From positions 1 through 48,159 of the IMG/VR virus record IMGVR_UViG_3300030520_001134: DNA of 48,159 bases; one strand, given 5' to 3'. A model generated the notes under the pieces. The model saw nothing but the letters and a program-made list of their open reading frames with translations. It did not search any database and had not been told where the DNA came from. Shown in pieces: positions 17,091-25,935 of this stretch. Within the stretch, counting starts at the first letter, position 1. Every line of letters begins with the position of its first letter. Position numbers and translations under genes: made by a program. Source of the DNA: a virus.

Positions 17091-17464
17091 GTGGCCGCCG
17101 GCGGCGTGTAGCCAGGCTGGTGGCTTTTGTGCTCGAGCAGGTTCAGCAGCACCCCGCCGTGGCTGTCATAGGTGACCGCCCGGACCACATAGGTTTGGTT
17201 TTCGCTGGGAATGAAGACCTGGTCGTTGGGCGCCGCCTCGGCGGGAAAATCGCTCGCGCGGCAGCCGAGAACCGGCTTGGTCGTGAAGATATCCGAGCTC
17301 GGATCATTGAGCTCGATCGGCACGACGCCGTTGTCGAACACCCCGTTGATCAGAAAGGGACGCCCTGTGACGGGCATGTAGGTCGGCGTACCGCTGCCGT
17401 CCGGGGCCTGCTGGCCAAAGACGGCGACGCACGGACCCACCACAAGGGCGTCCCAGTCGATCAT
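17087..17464 (-). CDS. Head-tail joining protein, lambda gpFII-like
   Basis: 125 residues. The protein is beta-rich. It opens MIDWDALVVGPCVAVFGQ, has a central GVFDNGVVPIELNDPSSDIFTTKPVLGCRASDFP and ends with a Tyr-Val-Val-Arg-Ala strand. This is the layout of lambda gpFII-type connectors (Phage_attach), including the typical xxRASDxP phrase. It would finish the head and provide the tail attachment site. It sits between the FI-like gene and the tail terminator. Confidence 0.7.
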   Translation of the reverse strand: MIDWDALVVGPCVAVFGQQAPDGSGTPTYMPVTGRPFLINGVFDNGVVPIELNDPSSDIFTTKPVLGCRASDFPAEAAPNDQVFIPSENQTYVVRAVTYDSHGGVLLNLLEHKSHQPGYTPPAAT

Positions 17465-17470
17465 GGGAGT

Positions 17471-17809
17471 TTAGGTGGGCTCGCGCAGGAAGGGCGGGCC
17501 GCCGGCGCGCAGACGCGGGGCGCCGCTCTCGGGGTCCTTCAGGAAGCCATGAGCGATCAGCTCCCTGGCCTCGGCGTGCGGAAGCAGGACGCTCGCGCCA
17601 CCCCGCTTGTGCTCGGGCTTGACGTAGCGCTTCACCGCGCCGTCGCCCTCCATCCCGCCGCCGACCTGAATGGACCGGCCGCGGGCGACTTCATAATAGC
17701 CGTGGCCCTTGGGGGCCGGCGTCTCTACCTCCGCCGGCGGAGCGGGCGGCGGCGTCTTGGCGGTATCAGCCACGACCTTGGGATCGGGCGCGGTTTGGGT
17801 GTCGGCCAT
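17471..17809 (-). CDS. Head completion or packaging accessory protein, putative (FI position)
   Basis: 112 residues from the ATG at 17807-17809, which has GGAG nine bases upstream; an ATG at 17830 would add seven residues but includes the ribosome site. The first third is Pro/Ala-rich and probably disordered. The rest contains a Gly-rich, basic segment and a short helix (LLPHAEARELIAHGFLKDP). It occupies the slot of lambda gpFI between capsid and FII genes. I see no family signature beyond position. Confidence 0.6.
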   Translation of the reverse strand: MADTQTAPDPKVVADTAKTPPPAPPAEVETPAPKGHGYYEVARGRSIQVGGGMEGDGAVKRYVKPEHKRGGASVLLPHAEARELIAHGFLKDPESGAPRLRAGGPPFLREPT

Positions 17810-17882
17810 GCGACATGTCTCCTCAAGCACGCCGGCGTCGCCGGCGCGCGGGTTTCAGGGTTTGGGTGGGTCGGCCGGTGGC

Positions 17883-18938
17883 CTAGCGGACCTTGATCGC
17901 GATGCAGGCGTTCACCCGGCTGGGGATCACCAGCGGGGCGGATTGCATCATGATGAAGCGCTGGGCCGGATCGTCCTGGATCCAGGTCTTGGGCGCGTAG
18001 GGCATGGGCTCGTAGTTGAACTTCGGATCCATGATCAGGCCGAAGGCGCGGGTGCCCATCATGTCGGGGCCGCACATGACGATCCAGCCGTCGGGAATCA
18101 TCGGCTGTTCGTAGTCGTCGGCGTCGACGAACCAGTCGTTGTAGAGCCAGAGGCGGTACATACCCCAGTCGCCCATATAGGCGCCGCCCCGGGCGATCTG
18201 AGGACCGGCCTGGATGCGGTTGCCGAAGTCCGCCAGCTTGGGGACGTTGATGGCGCCCTGGACGTTGACGCCGTTCTTGAACAGCTCCCAGGCGGTGTTG
18301 GTGAAGACGATGTCGGCGCACTGGGCGCCGGAGATCTGCAACACCAGGGCCTGGGCCTGGGTGATGGTCTTTTCGGGGACCGGGTCGAGGCCTGCAGCGG
18401 TGAGGTTGCCGGCATAGCCCCAGACGCCCGTGCCGCTCAGGGCGATAGTCAGGCGGCTGTCGCGGCCGAAGTCCACCAGGGTGGCCGGGAAGCCCTCGCC
18501 CTGGATCAGGCAGGTGCCGGTCTGCAGGACACTGGCGGCCATCCACTCGAGGCGGCGGTCGATCATGTCGACCTGGTCCTCCATCTCGAACTGCAGGTTG
18601 GCCATCTCGCGTTCGCCGGCGGACATCTCACCGCCGATGCGCTCGCCGATCATGCGTCGGACCGGCTTGCGCAGATCCGGCGCCCGCTTGTCCTTGATGT
18701 AGGCGGGCTTGAACTTGTCGGTCTGGATCCGGCGCTGCTCGACCAGGCGGCCTTCAACCAGAGGCGAGCAGAACGGCGCCAGGCGCCGCTTGCCGACATC
18801 GACATCGATCGCGACTTCCTCGGTGTCCGCCGTGACGATGCCGGGGAAGAAACGCGTCAGCAGAAACTGCTGCGCGACCTTCAGATTGGGCACCACCTGC
18901 ACGAGCTTGGCGGTGTCATAGGAAATCGAATCCACCAT
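17883..18938 (-). CDS. Major capsid protein, lambda gpE family
   Basis: 351 residues, matching lambda gpE (about 341). Landmarks are QFLLTRFFPGIVTADTEEVAIDVD and RRLAPFCSPLVEGRLVEQRR in the N-terminal arm, a central helix MANLQFEMEDQVDMIDRRLE, and the C-terminal APKTWIQDDPAQRFIMMQSAPLVIPSRVNACI. It forms the HK97-fold icosahedral shell. The mRNA has a strong hairpin just upstream (separate entry) and an AAAAAGGA ribosome site. Confidence 0.95.
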   Translation of the reverse strand: MVDSISYDTAKLVQVVPNLKVAQQFLLTRFFPGIVTADTEEVAIDVDVGKRRLAPFCSPLVEGRLVEQRRIQTDKFKPAYIKDKRAPDLRKPVRRMIGERIGGEMSAGEREMANLQFEMEDQVDMIDRRLEWMAASVLQTGTCLIQGEGFPATLVDFGRDSRLTIALSGTGVWGYAGNLTAAGLDPVPEKTITQAQALVLQISGAQCADIVFTNTAWELFKNGVNVQGAINVPKLADFGNRIQAGPQIARGGAYMGDWGMYRLWLYNDWFVDADDYEQPMIPDGWIVMCGPDMMGTRAFGLIMDPKFNYEPMPYAPKTWIQDDPAQRFIMMQSAPLVIPSRVNACIAIKVR

Positions 18939-18964
18939 GGCGGACGGTCCTTTTTGGGCAAAAG

Positions 18965-18994
18965 GATCCCGCCCGCAAAAGCGGGTTCGGGATC
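18965..18994 (-). terminator. Strong hairpin between decoration and capsid genes (partial terminator or mRNA stabiliser)
   Basis: In the minus-strand transcript a 7-bp outer stem (GATCCCG/CGGGATC) and a 5-bp inner stem (CCCGC/GCGGG) are separated by a two-base bulge, with a four-base loop. CTTTTG follows directly. This looks like an intrinsic terminator with a short U-run. Since it lies inside the head operon 26 nt before the capsid gene, partial termination or 5'-end protection of capsid mRNA are both possible. Confidence 0.6.
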
Positions 18995-19015
18995 AGCTCT
19001 TCGGTTTGGGGAGGG

Positions 19016-19699
19016 CTAGATGTTCGACGGATCGGCCGCGGAGACCGGATTCTTGACGATCAGGCTGAAGGCCCGCATCGCCGCGCGCAGCGTGGCGAGG
19101 GTCCAGCTCGGGTCGTAGATCAACGAGCGGGCGTTAAACGCACCCTGGATATAAGCCCCGGCGGTGATCACCCCGCCCGACGCGTCGGCGTAGTCGACCA
19201 GGACGGCAGAGGGGATCTGCGAGCCGTCGGACGCGGTGGCCACCGAGATCTTGTATTGGCCGGTGGCGTCATAGGAGTTGAGGGTGAAGCTATCGCCCGC
19301 GACGAAGGCCACGCCGCCGGCGGTCAGCGTCAGGTTCAGGCCCTGCTGGGCATAGGCGACGCCGGTCGTCAGGTCCGGCAGGACGTTGCCCTCCGGATCG
19401 ACCACGCCGAAGTCGGTCGCGGTCTTGGCGGTGAGCACATAGGCGCCTTCCATGGAGCCCGCGCCCCGCGTGAGGCCGGAGATGACGCCATTCCCGGTGT
19501 TACCGACGGTGGCCACCGCCTCGATCGCCTGGGGCGAGAGCGCGCCGAGCACGGTCCCCCGCTGCAGCGTCCCGGTGTTGAGCAGGATCGGCTGGGTCAC
19601 AAGCGGCGGAGCCTGGCCGGCGATCAGCTGATCGGGGATATAGGCGTCATGGACGACGCCCGGGGCGAAGGGGTTATCCCCATAGATGTTCGTGGTCAT
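19016..19699 (-). CDS. Head decoration protein, lambda gpD-like family
   Basis: 227 residues, longer than lambda gpD (110). LITGxxP-type opening LIAGQAPPLVTQPILLNTGTLQRGTVLG, then YVLTAKTATDFGVVDPEGN and a GAYIQGAFNARSLIYDPSW C-terminal block are typical of the larger HDPD (PF02924) proteins in proteobacterial phages. It would trimerise on the capsid surface and stabilise the expanded head. It is encoded directly before the capsid gene, as in lambda. Confidence 0.88.
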   Translation of the reverse strand: MTTNIYGDNPFAPGVVHDAYIPDQLIAGQAPPLVTQPILLNTGTLQRGTVLGALSPQAIEAVATVGNTGNGVISGLTRGAGSMEGAYVLTAKTATDFGVVDPEGNVLPDLTTGVAYAQQGLNLTLTAGGVAFVAGDSFTLNSYDATGQYKISVATASDGSQIPSAVLVDYADASGGVITAGAYIQGAFNARSLIYDPSWTLATLRAAMRAFSLIVKNPVSAADPSNI

Positions 19700-19742
19700 G
19701 AGCGCGAAACCTTAGAAGTTGTTGGGATGGTGGGCGGCGCGC

Positions 19743-20378
19743 CTAGCGCGTGGGCTCGGCCGTCGGCCTGGCCTTCGCCACGGCCGCGGCCATCTGGGCG
19801 GCGAAGTCGCCCTTTCCGCCGGTGGACGCACCCGAACCCGGGTTGGGGGTTTCGACCTGGTCCATGCGGTCCGCCAGGCGGCTGCGGCCGGTGGGCGCCG
19901 GTGCGGCGGCGCCGCCGGCGGCCGGCAGGGTGGCGAGGGTTTCGATGACCTCGGCGCTGGAGGCGCGGCCGCGGGACAGAAGCGAGGCGGCAGAGGCGAC
20001 CCGCCCGGCCGAGACCGGGTGGCTGAAGACCTTCACCCAGCGGGCCCGCTCGGCCTTACGGCCCTTGGACATGTCCGTGGTGTCGTCTTCCTCGTCGCAC
20101 TCTTCGTCGTCGCCATCCTTTTTGTCGGCCTTCTTGCCGTCCTTGGGAGGCTTGTCGTCCTCATTGGCGCCGGCGCCATCGCCATCTTCCTCGGCGCGGC
20201 GGGCGTCTTCCTTCTCGCGGCGATCATCTTCCTCCGCGCGCTGCTTGTCCTCTTCGGCCCGGCGAGCGTCGCGGTCCTTCTTTTCCTGGTCGTCTTCCTC
20301 GGCGCGCGAGATGTTCGCCGACGGCAGGCCCAGCAGGTGCGCAAACGGGTTCACCCGCGCGGCGTTGTTCTTAGCCAT
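19743..20378 (-). CDS. Acidic coiled-coil protein, candidate capsid scaffold
   Basis: 211 residues. Residues 25-70 are almost purely charged helix (repeats of RRAEED, EEDDR), followed by an Asp/Glu/Lys-rich disordered part (70-105), a helical segment (110-150) and a Pro/Gly-rich tail. The place after the head protease and before decoration and capsid proteins is where lambda encodes its scaffold (Nu3) and P2 its scaffold domain. Charge and predicted coiled coil fit a scaffold later removed by the protease. There is no sequence family I can name. Confidence 0.6.
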   Translation of the reverse strand: MAKNNAARVNPFAHLLGLPSANISRAEEDDQEKKDRDARRAEEDKQRAEEDDRREKEDARRAEEDGDGAGANEDDKPPKDGKKADKKDGDDEECDEEDDTTDMSKGRKAERARWVKVFSHPVSAGRVASAASLLSRGRASSAEVIETLATLPAAGGAAAPAPTGRSRLADRMDQVETPNPGSGASTGGKGDFAAQMAAAVAKARPTAEPTR

Positions 20379-20394
20379 GGTGGTTTCCTTGAGA

Positions 20395-21276
20395 TCAGGT
20401 CAGCTGGGCGACGAAGGCCCGGAAGGCGGCGTCGGCCGGCATGACGGCGTCGGCGAAGCCGATGGAGACACCGGCCTGCCCCATGAAGGTGCCGGCCTCG
20501 GTGGCGGTGACGGCCTCGAGGGCCATGCCCCGATTGCGGGCGACGGTCTGGTCGAACAGGGCGCCCATCTCATCGATGTCGCGCTGCATGTCGGCGAAGG
20601 CGGAATCGGACAGCGGGAGCTCCGCATGGCCGTTGGCCTTCTTGGCGCCCTTGGTGACGAAGGTGACCTTGATGCCGGCCTTGGTCAGGGCGTCCGACCA
20701 GTCCACGTGCATGCAGATCACGCCGACGGATCCCACGCCGCCGGTGCGGGGCACGGTGATGTAGTCGGCGGCGCTGGCGATGGCGTAGGCGGCCGAATAG
20801 GCGGACTCATCGCAGATCGCCCAGATGGGCTTGGTCCCTCGGACGGAATGGATGGTGTCGACCAGGTCGAAACAGCCGGCCACCTCGCCGCCTCCGGAAT
20901 CGACCATCAGGGCGATGCCCTTGACCTCGTCGTCGGTGGCGGCCGTCAGGATGGCCTGGCGCAGGCCGTCGTAACCGGTCATGCCGCTGAAGGGCCGCAG
21001 CGAACCCAGTTTCTGCACAAGGGTCCCGGTTACGCCGATCAGCGCCACCGGGCCCGCCAGGTCATAGCCAGGGTCGGCGCTGCTGCGCCGCTGGCTGGCG
21101 AAGACGACGTCGTCGTCATCGTCCCAGGCCATGGGGGCGACCAGGCCGCCGTCCATCTGGACCATGGAGCGGACGCCCAGCCGATCGGCCAGGGCGTACA
21201 TGGCGATCTCCGCCTTGCGCGGATGGATCGCCAGCGGGGTGTTGAACAGGCGCTGGGCGAGATGCGGGAGGTTCAT
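20395..21276 (-). CDS. Head maturation protease, S49 (ClpP/SppA-like), lambda gpC-type
   Basis: 293 residues from the ATG at 21274-21276. It has the S49 fold: VALIGVTGTLVQKLG, then VKGIALMVDSGGGEVAGCFDLVDTI with the oxyanion GGG, the nucleophile Ser in ICDESAYSAAYAIASAADYI, and the general-base Lys region near the PRTGGVGSVGVICMHVDWSDAL block. It would process the scaffold and portal during head maturation. It lies between portal and scaffold-like genes as in lambda. The upstream stop of the portal gene overlaps its ribosome site region. Confidence 0.9.
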   Translation of the reverse strand: MNLPHLAQRLFNTPLAIHPRKAEIAMYALADRLGVRSMVQMDGGLVAPMAWDDDDDVVFASQRRSSADPGYDLAGPVALIGVTGTLVQKLGSLRPFSGMTGYDGLRQAILTAATDDEVKGIALMVDSGGGEVAGCFDLVDTIHSVRGTKPIWAICDESAYSAAYAIASAADYITVPRTGGVGSVGVICMHVDWSDALTKAGIKVTFVTKGAKKANGHAELPLSDSAFADMQRDIDEMGALFDQTVARNRGMALEAVTATEAGTFMGQAGVSIGFADAVMPADAAFRAFVAQLT

Positions 21277-21280
21277 CGCG

Positions 21281-22933
21281 CTAGACCGCCTTTGGATCGT
21301 CGATGGTCTTTTGGGCCGGCTCGCCGTTCGGGTTGAGGCCCGCCCAGGTCGGCACCGGAATGCCGGCGTCGGTGAACCGCTTGATGTCGTGAACCCGGGC
21401 TTCCACCATCTCGTCCGGATCCTCGCCCTGCTCGATGCAGACGCGGTCAAAGCTGGTGACGGCGGCGTCCATGCCGAGGACCGCGCCCTTCACTTCGTTG
21501 ACCGGGTCGATCCAGCCGCGGCCAGGGCCGACCCAGACGGCATGGCCATAGGCGGCGCGGCATTCGGCGTACTCAGGCGCGCCGGGCGGAAGCGGCAGCT
21601 CGCCGTATTCCATCGCCTCTTCCAGGAGCGCGCCAAGGATCGGCTGCGGGAAGCCGGCGGCGTAGTCGTCGCGCCGGCGGGCCATGGTCTTCCAGAATTC
21701 CAGCATCGCCCCGCGGGCGGAGCTGTAGTTGACGTCCGACCAGTCGTTGCTGACCTGCTGGGCCGAGAGGCCGGCGGCCGAGGCGACGTTGCGCAGCACG
21801 GCCTTTTCGAAGTCGGCGAAGTTGCCGGACGGCCTGGTTGCCGCCACCTGGCCGATGGTTTCCCCAGGGGCCAACATGGTCATGTTGGGGCCGCTGGGCA
21901 GCTTGAGGCGCTTGCCCTCGTGGAAGTCCTGGCGAAGGTTCTGGTAGGCCGAGAGCCTGCCGTCCTCGTCGCTCAGCGCCTCGTCCACCAGGTCCTTGTC
22001 GAACGGGGACTCGATGAAGGCGGCGAAGATGGCGTTGACGATCGCCGCGTCGAGCTCGGCCCCGTCGTAGCGGATCAGCATCTTCAGGCGCTGCAGGACC
22101 GGGGTCAGGACCCCGGCGCCGCCGCGGTGCTGGCCGGCGCGGTCGTGGTCGAAATCATGGACCACGATGGGCCGGCCGTCGGGGGTTTCCCGCAGCACCC
22201 GGTCCCATTTGACGCTGTCGCCGGCGCTCCACCAGTCGCCCTGGTGGGCCCGGCGGATGTGGTAGGCCAGCGCGGCGCCCCAGTCGTCGACCTCGACGCC
22301 GCCCCTGAGGGTATGGCTGTCATACCGCATCTGCGGGTTCGACAGCCGATCGGGGTCGATCATCTGCAGGGCGGTGGCGTAGCGCGCCCGGCCGAAGCCC
22401 ATGCGCCCCGGCAGCCACTGCAGGATGCCCAGGGCGTCGCCGTCGACGATCTTGTGGCGGAAGCCCAGCCGCATCATCTGCGGCACCAGCATGGCCCGCT
22501 GGGTGTCGCAGTAGCGGCCCGGGTCCTTGGACCAGGTCCGGTAGACCGCCTCGCCGGCGGTGCGGTAGGCGTAGGCCCATTCGAGGTTGAAGCCCGGGTT
22601 GCCGGTATAGGCCTGCAGCGCCTTCCAATCGGGCTTCAGCAGCGGCCGGTAGTTGGCCCCGATGGCGTTATCCAGAATCCGGGTAATCGCTCCGGAGCCC
22701 CAGCCATCGTTGCGCACCACGTCGCGGACGCGGCTGACGATGGTGTCGCGGTAGGGATTGAGCTCCCCGTCCGGAGACCAGAGATAGGGCTGCCAGTCGC
22801 CCATATGGTCGCCGTAGAAGTTGGCGGCGTCATAAGGGATGCGGGAGTTGTTGCCGGCCAGGCCCTTGGGCTTCGGCCGAGCCATCGGCTGGCCGTTCGG
22901 CCCGAGGATCCTGACCCCTTCGCCATCCGCCAT
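21281..22933 (-). CDS. Portal protein, lambda gpB family
   Basis: 550 residues. Landmarks of lambda-type portals (PF05136) are YRDTIVSRVRDVVRNDGWGSGAITRILDNAIG in the N-terminal third, DPGRYCDTQRAMLVPQMMR, SAAGLSAQQVSNDWSDVNYSSARGAMLEFWKTM in the crown-wing region, and EVKGAVLGMDAAVTSFDRVCIEQGEDPDE near the end. Twelve copies form the DNA entry vertex. Its start overlaps the stop of the gpW-like gene (TAATG). Confidence 0.95.
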   Translation of the reverse strand: MADGEGVRILGPNGQPMARPKPKGLAGNNSRIPYDAANFYGDHMGDWQPYLWSPDGELNPYRDTIVSRVRDVVRNDGWGSGAITRILDNAIGANYRPLLKPDWKALQAYTGNPGFNLEWAYAYRTAGEAVYRTWSKDPGRYCDTQRAMLVPQMMRLGFRHKIVDGDALGILQWLPGRMGFGRARYATALQMIDPDRLSNPQMRYDSHTLRGGVEVDDWGAALAYHIRRAHQGDWWSAGDSVKWDRVLRETPDGRPIVVHDFDHDRAGQHRGGAGVLTPVLQRLKMLIRYDGAELDAAIVNAIFAAFIESPFDKDLVDEALSDEDGRLSAYQNLRQDFHEGKRLKLPSGPNMTMLAPGETIGQVAATRPSGNFADFEKAVLRNVASAAGLSAQQVSNDWSDVNYSSARGAMLEFWKTMARRRDDYAAGFPQPILGALLEEAMEYGELPLPPGAPEYAECRAAYGHAVWVGPGRGWIDPVNEVKGAVLGMDAAVTSFDRVCIEQGEDPDEMVEARVHDIKRFTDAGIPVPTWAGLNPNGEPAQKTIDDPKAV

Positions 22934-23205
22934 TAGAGGCGGAACCGGACGGAGGAGCGGGGGCGGTCAATGATGCCGAGCTGCGCCTGCAGCAGGCGGA
23001 TCAGCTGGGTCAGGTCGCCGATGTTGGTGCGGTCATAGGTGACCGACTTGGCGCCGTCGTTCTGGGTGTAGCTGTAGCTGACACCCTTCGCGCCCGTGGA
23101 AATCGCGATGTAGGCGCTCTGAGCGGCCGCGAGGTCCGCTTGCAGCTGCGTGGTCGGCCGGCCGGCGAGAATGCTGGTGGCGGGGTTGAAGCGGCCGTAG
23201 CGCAT
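22933..23205 (-). CDS. Head-tail connector, gpW-like
   Basis: 90 residues from the ATG at 23203-23205. The middle has LQADLAAAQSAYIAISTGAKGVSYSYTQ followed by KSVTYDRTNIGDLTQLIRLLQAQLG, the pattern of lambda gpW (about 68 residues): an Ala-rich helix, a beta hairpin with a Tyr-Tyr strand, and a second helix. It lies between large terminase and portal, where gpW is found in lambda, and is translationally coupled to the portal gene. Confidence 0.82.
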   Translation of the reverse strand: MRYGRFNPATSILAGRPTTQLQADLAAAQSAYIAISTGAKGVSYSYTQNDGAKSVTYDRTNIGDLTQLIRLLQAQLGIIDRPRSSVRFRL

Positions 23206-23216
23206 GCGGTGTGGCC

Positions 23217-25262
23217 TTACTTGGGGAGCAGGCTCCCCAGAGATCGTTTGGCGGCTGCGGCCCGGGGAGCGCTGGACGCGCCCGGCCCCACGACGGTCGC
23301 GGGAGCGGCCGCCGGCGGTGCGGCGGCGTCGCCGAGGCTGGAGCCGGAATCGACGGCGGAGGCGGTGGCCGGGATGATTTCCGCCGGCGTGAGCCGTGCG
23401 CCGACGTCGTCGGCGCGGCGGTTGAGCTTCAGCCCGAAGTGGAACAGGCCGCACAGGGCGCCAAAGGCGTAGACCCGGCAGTCCAGGGCCTCGTTCGCCC
23501 GGCCGGGCAGTTGCTCCCAGATGCGGTAACGGCGTCCGGCGCTGACCTTCACGACCGATCGCTCGGCGGTCATCTGGCCGAAATAGTTCAGGTCCCGATC
23601 GGCCGGGTAATGCATGTAGCCCGGGCCTGGCGCGTCCAGGTGCATCCGCGAGCGGATCGAGTCCTTGGCGGCATTCACGCCCAGGATTACCGGCCGGAAG
23701 CTGGCCTTGGTGCGGCGGGTGGGCTTCTTGATCGGCCAGACGGGGGAACGCTGGCCGCCCTGGGCGGATTCGCCCTTGATGCCCCATATCCGTCGGCCGA
23801 GCCGTTCCTTGCAGAAGGCGTAGGACATCTGGGTATGGGCGCCGCCGGTGTCGACACAGGCGGCCATGATCTCGAAGCCGCGCCCATCGGCGCGCCGCCA
23901 GATCCGTTTCAGGTGTTTGTCGAGCTCGGCCCAGACGGCCGGCTCGCCGGGATCACCTTCCAGGATCGTGTAGTCGACCGACCAGGATTCCTCGTTGCGG
24001 CCCCAGCCGACCACCTCGACCTCGATCCGGTCGAGCTGGACGTCGACGCCGGCGCTGAGCACCGCGACGCCGTCGGGGACCTCGGCGTTCCAGACCTCGC
24101 ATCGGGCGAGCAGCCTGGCCTCGTTGAGGGCCTGTTCGCCCCGATCCTCATAGGCTTCGCCCAGGACCAGGTTGATGAAGGTTTTCCGCTTCAGCGGATC
24201 GTCCTTCACCTCGAGCCATTCCTTCACCAGCAGGCGCCAGGTGGCGTTGGGAAAGAGGCTGTAAAGGGTGTTGATCGCGAACCCGGCGTGGCCGGCGAAG
24301 GGCTTGCCCGCGATCCAGCCGCCGCCATTGGCCTCGGCGGTCTCGATCATTTCCTCTTTATCGGCTTCGTCGATGACGCAGCCGCTGATGGAGCAGACGT
24401 AGTGGACGGTGTCCGGCAGCCCGACGCCGTTTTCGTCCTTGTCCCACTTGATGCCGTGGGGGGTGTGCGGGCCGCCCCAGTCGAGGACCTGAAGGCCGTC
24501 GCAATGGGGGCAGCGGACGTGGAAGCGACGCTGGTCGCTCTCCTCGTAGCTGTCGTCGATCCGGCTGAGCCCCTTGATCGTCGGGGTCGAGCCGATGACG
24601 ATCTTGCGGTTCCAGAAGGTCTCGGACCGCTTCTTGCCGAGAGCGATCTGGTCGCCCTCGACCCCTGCCCCGCTGATCGGATAGCCGTCGACTTCGTCGA
24701 ACAGGATGATGCGGGCGGTGATCCGGCGAAAGCCGCCGGGGCTGTTCGCGCCGACCAGGCGCACCGAGGCGCCGTTGCGGAACAGTTTCTTGAGGATCGT
24801 ATTGCCGCTGTCGCGGGCCCGTGCGTCGCCGGCGATCGCCGCCAGGACCGGGGTGTCGCGCAGCATCGGCGCGAGCTCGGTCGAGGAATAGTCCTCGGCG
24901 TCCTCGACCCGGGGCTGCACCGCCAGGATCGCGGCGGGATCCTGGTGGATGTAGTAGCCGACCACATGGTCGAGGATCTTGGTGTAGCCGATCCGGGCGG
25001 ACTTCCGGACCGTGACCGTGGTCACGGACGGATCCGTGATCGCGTCCATGATCCCGCGCTGATAGGCGAAGGCGCGGAAGCGGCCGGTCTGGGCGCTCGT
25101 CTCCTTGGAGAGGACCGCGTAGCGCTCGGCCCACTGACTCAAGGTGAGCTTGGGCGGGGGCTTCAGGTTTTCGCGCCGGGCCTTGGCCAGCGCCACCTGC
25201 AGCGCGGCTATGCCGACGGCGTAGTGGTCAGCCTCCGCCAGGCGCAGAGTATGCGCCGTCAC
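23217..25262 (-). CDS. terL: Terminase large subunit, GpA family
   Basis: 681 residues. The ATPase domain has the degenerate Walker A typical of GpA (VRKSARIGYTKILDHVVGYY) and Walker B IILFDEVDGYP. A zinc-ribbon-like part holds CPHCDGLQ and a later C-x(4)-GC. The nuclease domain begins at GVDVQLDRIEVEVVGWG with its catalytic Asp. It cuts and pumps phage DNA into the prohead. GTG start; it overlaps the small-subunit gene by 35 nt. Confidence 0.95.
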   Translation of the reverse strand: MTAHTLRLAEADHYAVGIAALQVALAKARRENLKPPPKLTLSQWAERYAVLSKETSAQTGRFRAFAYQRGIMDAITDPSVTTVTVRKSARIGYTKILDHVVGYYIHQDPAAILAVQPRVEDAEDYSSTELAPMLRDTPVLAAIAGDARARDSGNTILKKLFRNGASVRLVGANSPGGFRRITARIILFDEVDGYPISGAGVEGDQIALGKKRSETFWNRKIVIGSTPTIKGLSRIDDSYEESDQRRFHVRCPHCDGLQVLDWGGPHTPHGIKWDKDENGVGLPDTVHYVCSISGCVIDEADKEEMIETAEANGGGWIAGKPFAGHAGFAINTLYSLFPNATWRLLVKEWLEVKDDPLKRKTFINLVLGEAYEDRGEQALNEARLLARCEVWNAEVPDGVAVLSAGVDVQLDRIEVEVVGWGRNEESWSVDYTILEGDPGEPAVWAELDKHLKRIWRRADGRGFEIMAACVDTGGAHTQMSYAFCKERLGRRIWGIKGESAQGGQRSPVWPIKKPTRRTKASFRPVILGVNAAKDSIRSRMHLDAPGPGYMHYPADRDLNYFGQMTAERSVVKVSAGRRYRIWEQLPGRANEALDCRVYAFGALCGLFHFGLKLNRRADDVGARLTPAEIIPATASAVDSGSSLGDAAAPPAAAPATVVGPGASSAPRAAAAKRSLGSLLPK

Positions 25263-25830
25263 CCGTCAGCTCCTCGAGGGCCTCGACGACCAGGCCCATC
25301 AGCACGTCCTGGACTTCGGCGACGGTCTTCAGCCGGTGCAGCCTGGGAGATTGTTCGGCGGCCAGCGCCAGCAGGCGCGTCCGCACCCGGGCGTACTCAT
25401 CACCGACCAGCTGGGCGACCTCGGCGACCGGCACCAGCTCGCCGGCCAGGCGCTCGTATTCGAGCCGCCGCTGTTGGGCGAGGTAGTGTTCCTTGACCCG
25501 CTGCGAGTGGGCCAGCGATGGGGTTTCCCCCTCCGCCAGGTCCTCCGGATCAACCTCCGCCGGCGGCCGCTGCGCCCGCTTGAGCGCACCCCCGTGGGAT
25601 TGCGGCTCCAGCGCGATGTCCGCAGGCTCAGTGCGGACAGTCCGCACCTGGTCCGCAGCCTTGTCCGCAGCCTCGCGATTAGACTTTCGCCAAGCCGATC
25701 CTACTAGCGCCTGGTCAAGCGATCCGTCTGAAAATGCTGTGAGAAAACCGCCCTGGATGGCCCGGCGAACGAGCTTGTCATTGCACGCTTCGCGGCGCGC
25801 AAATTCCCGGATCGAAATCCCTTCCGGCAA
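25228..25830 (-). CDS. Terminase small subunit / DNA-packaging protein, Nu1-like
   Basis: 200 residues starting TTG (AAAGGTG lies nine bases upstream; no better in-frame start). The first 45 residues (ISIREFARREACNDKLVRRAIQGGFL) form a MerR-like winged helix as in Nu1. A linker follows, then a helical C-terminal part (SQRVKEHYLAQQRRLEYERLAGELVPVAEV) which in this family binds the large subunit. It would recognise the packaging site. It overlaps terL in another frame. Confidence 0.78.
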   Translation of the reverse strand: MPEGISIREFARREACNDKLVRRAIQGGFLTAFSDGSLDQALVGSAWRKSNREAADKAADQVRTVRTEPADIALEPQSHGGALKRAQRPPAEVDPEDLAEGETPSLAHSQRVKEHYLAQQRRLEYERLAGELVPVAEVAQLVGDEYARVRTRLLALAAEQSPRLHRLKTVAEVQDVLMGLVVEALEELTGDGAYSAPGGG

Positions 25831-25935
25831 GTGCGGACACCTTTTCCGACCCTGACCCTAGAGAAGGACCGCCGCGCGAAATGTCCCCCGGCGCTGGATG
25901 GTCAGGAGGGACCCATCTTTTTGCCAGGGCCCAGG

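Noticed and set aside
23211-25496. 761-codon plus-strand frame opposite the large terminase
   Set aside because: Exact shadow of terL; no ribosome site and no sensible protein features.
25870-25930. Stem followed by TTTTT on the plus strand upstream of the terminase genes
   Set aside because: The stem is interrupted, and no plus-strand transcription unit ends there; on the minus strand there is no U-run.
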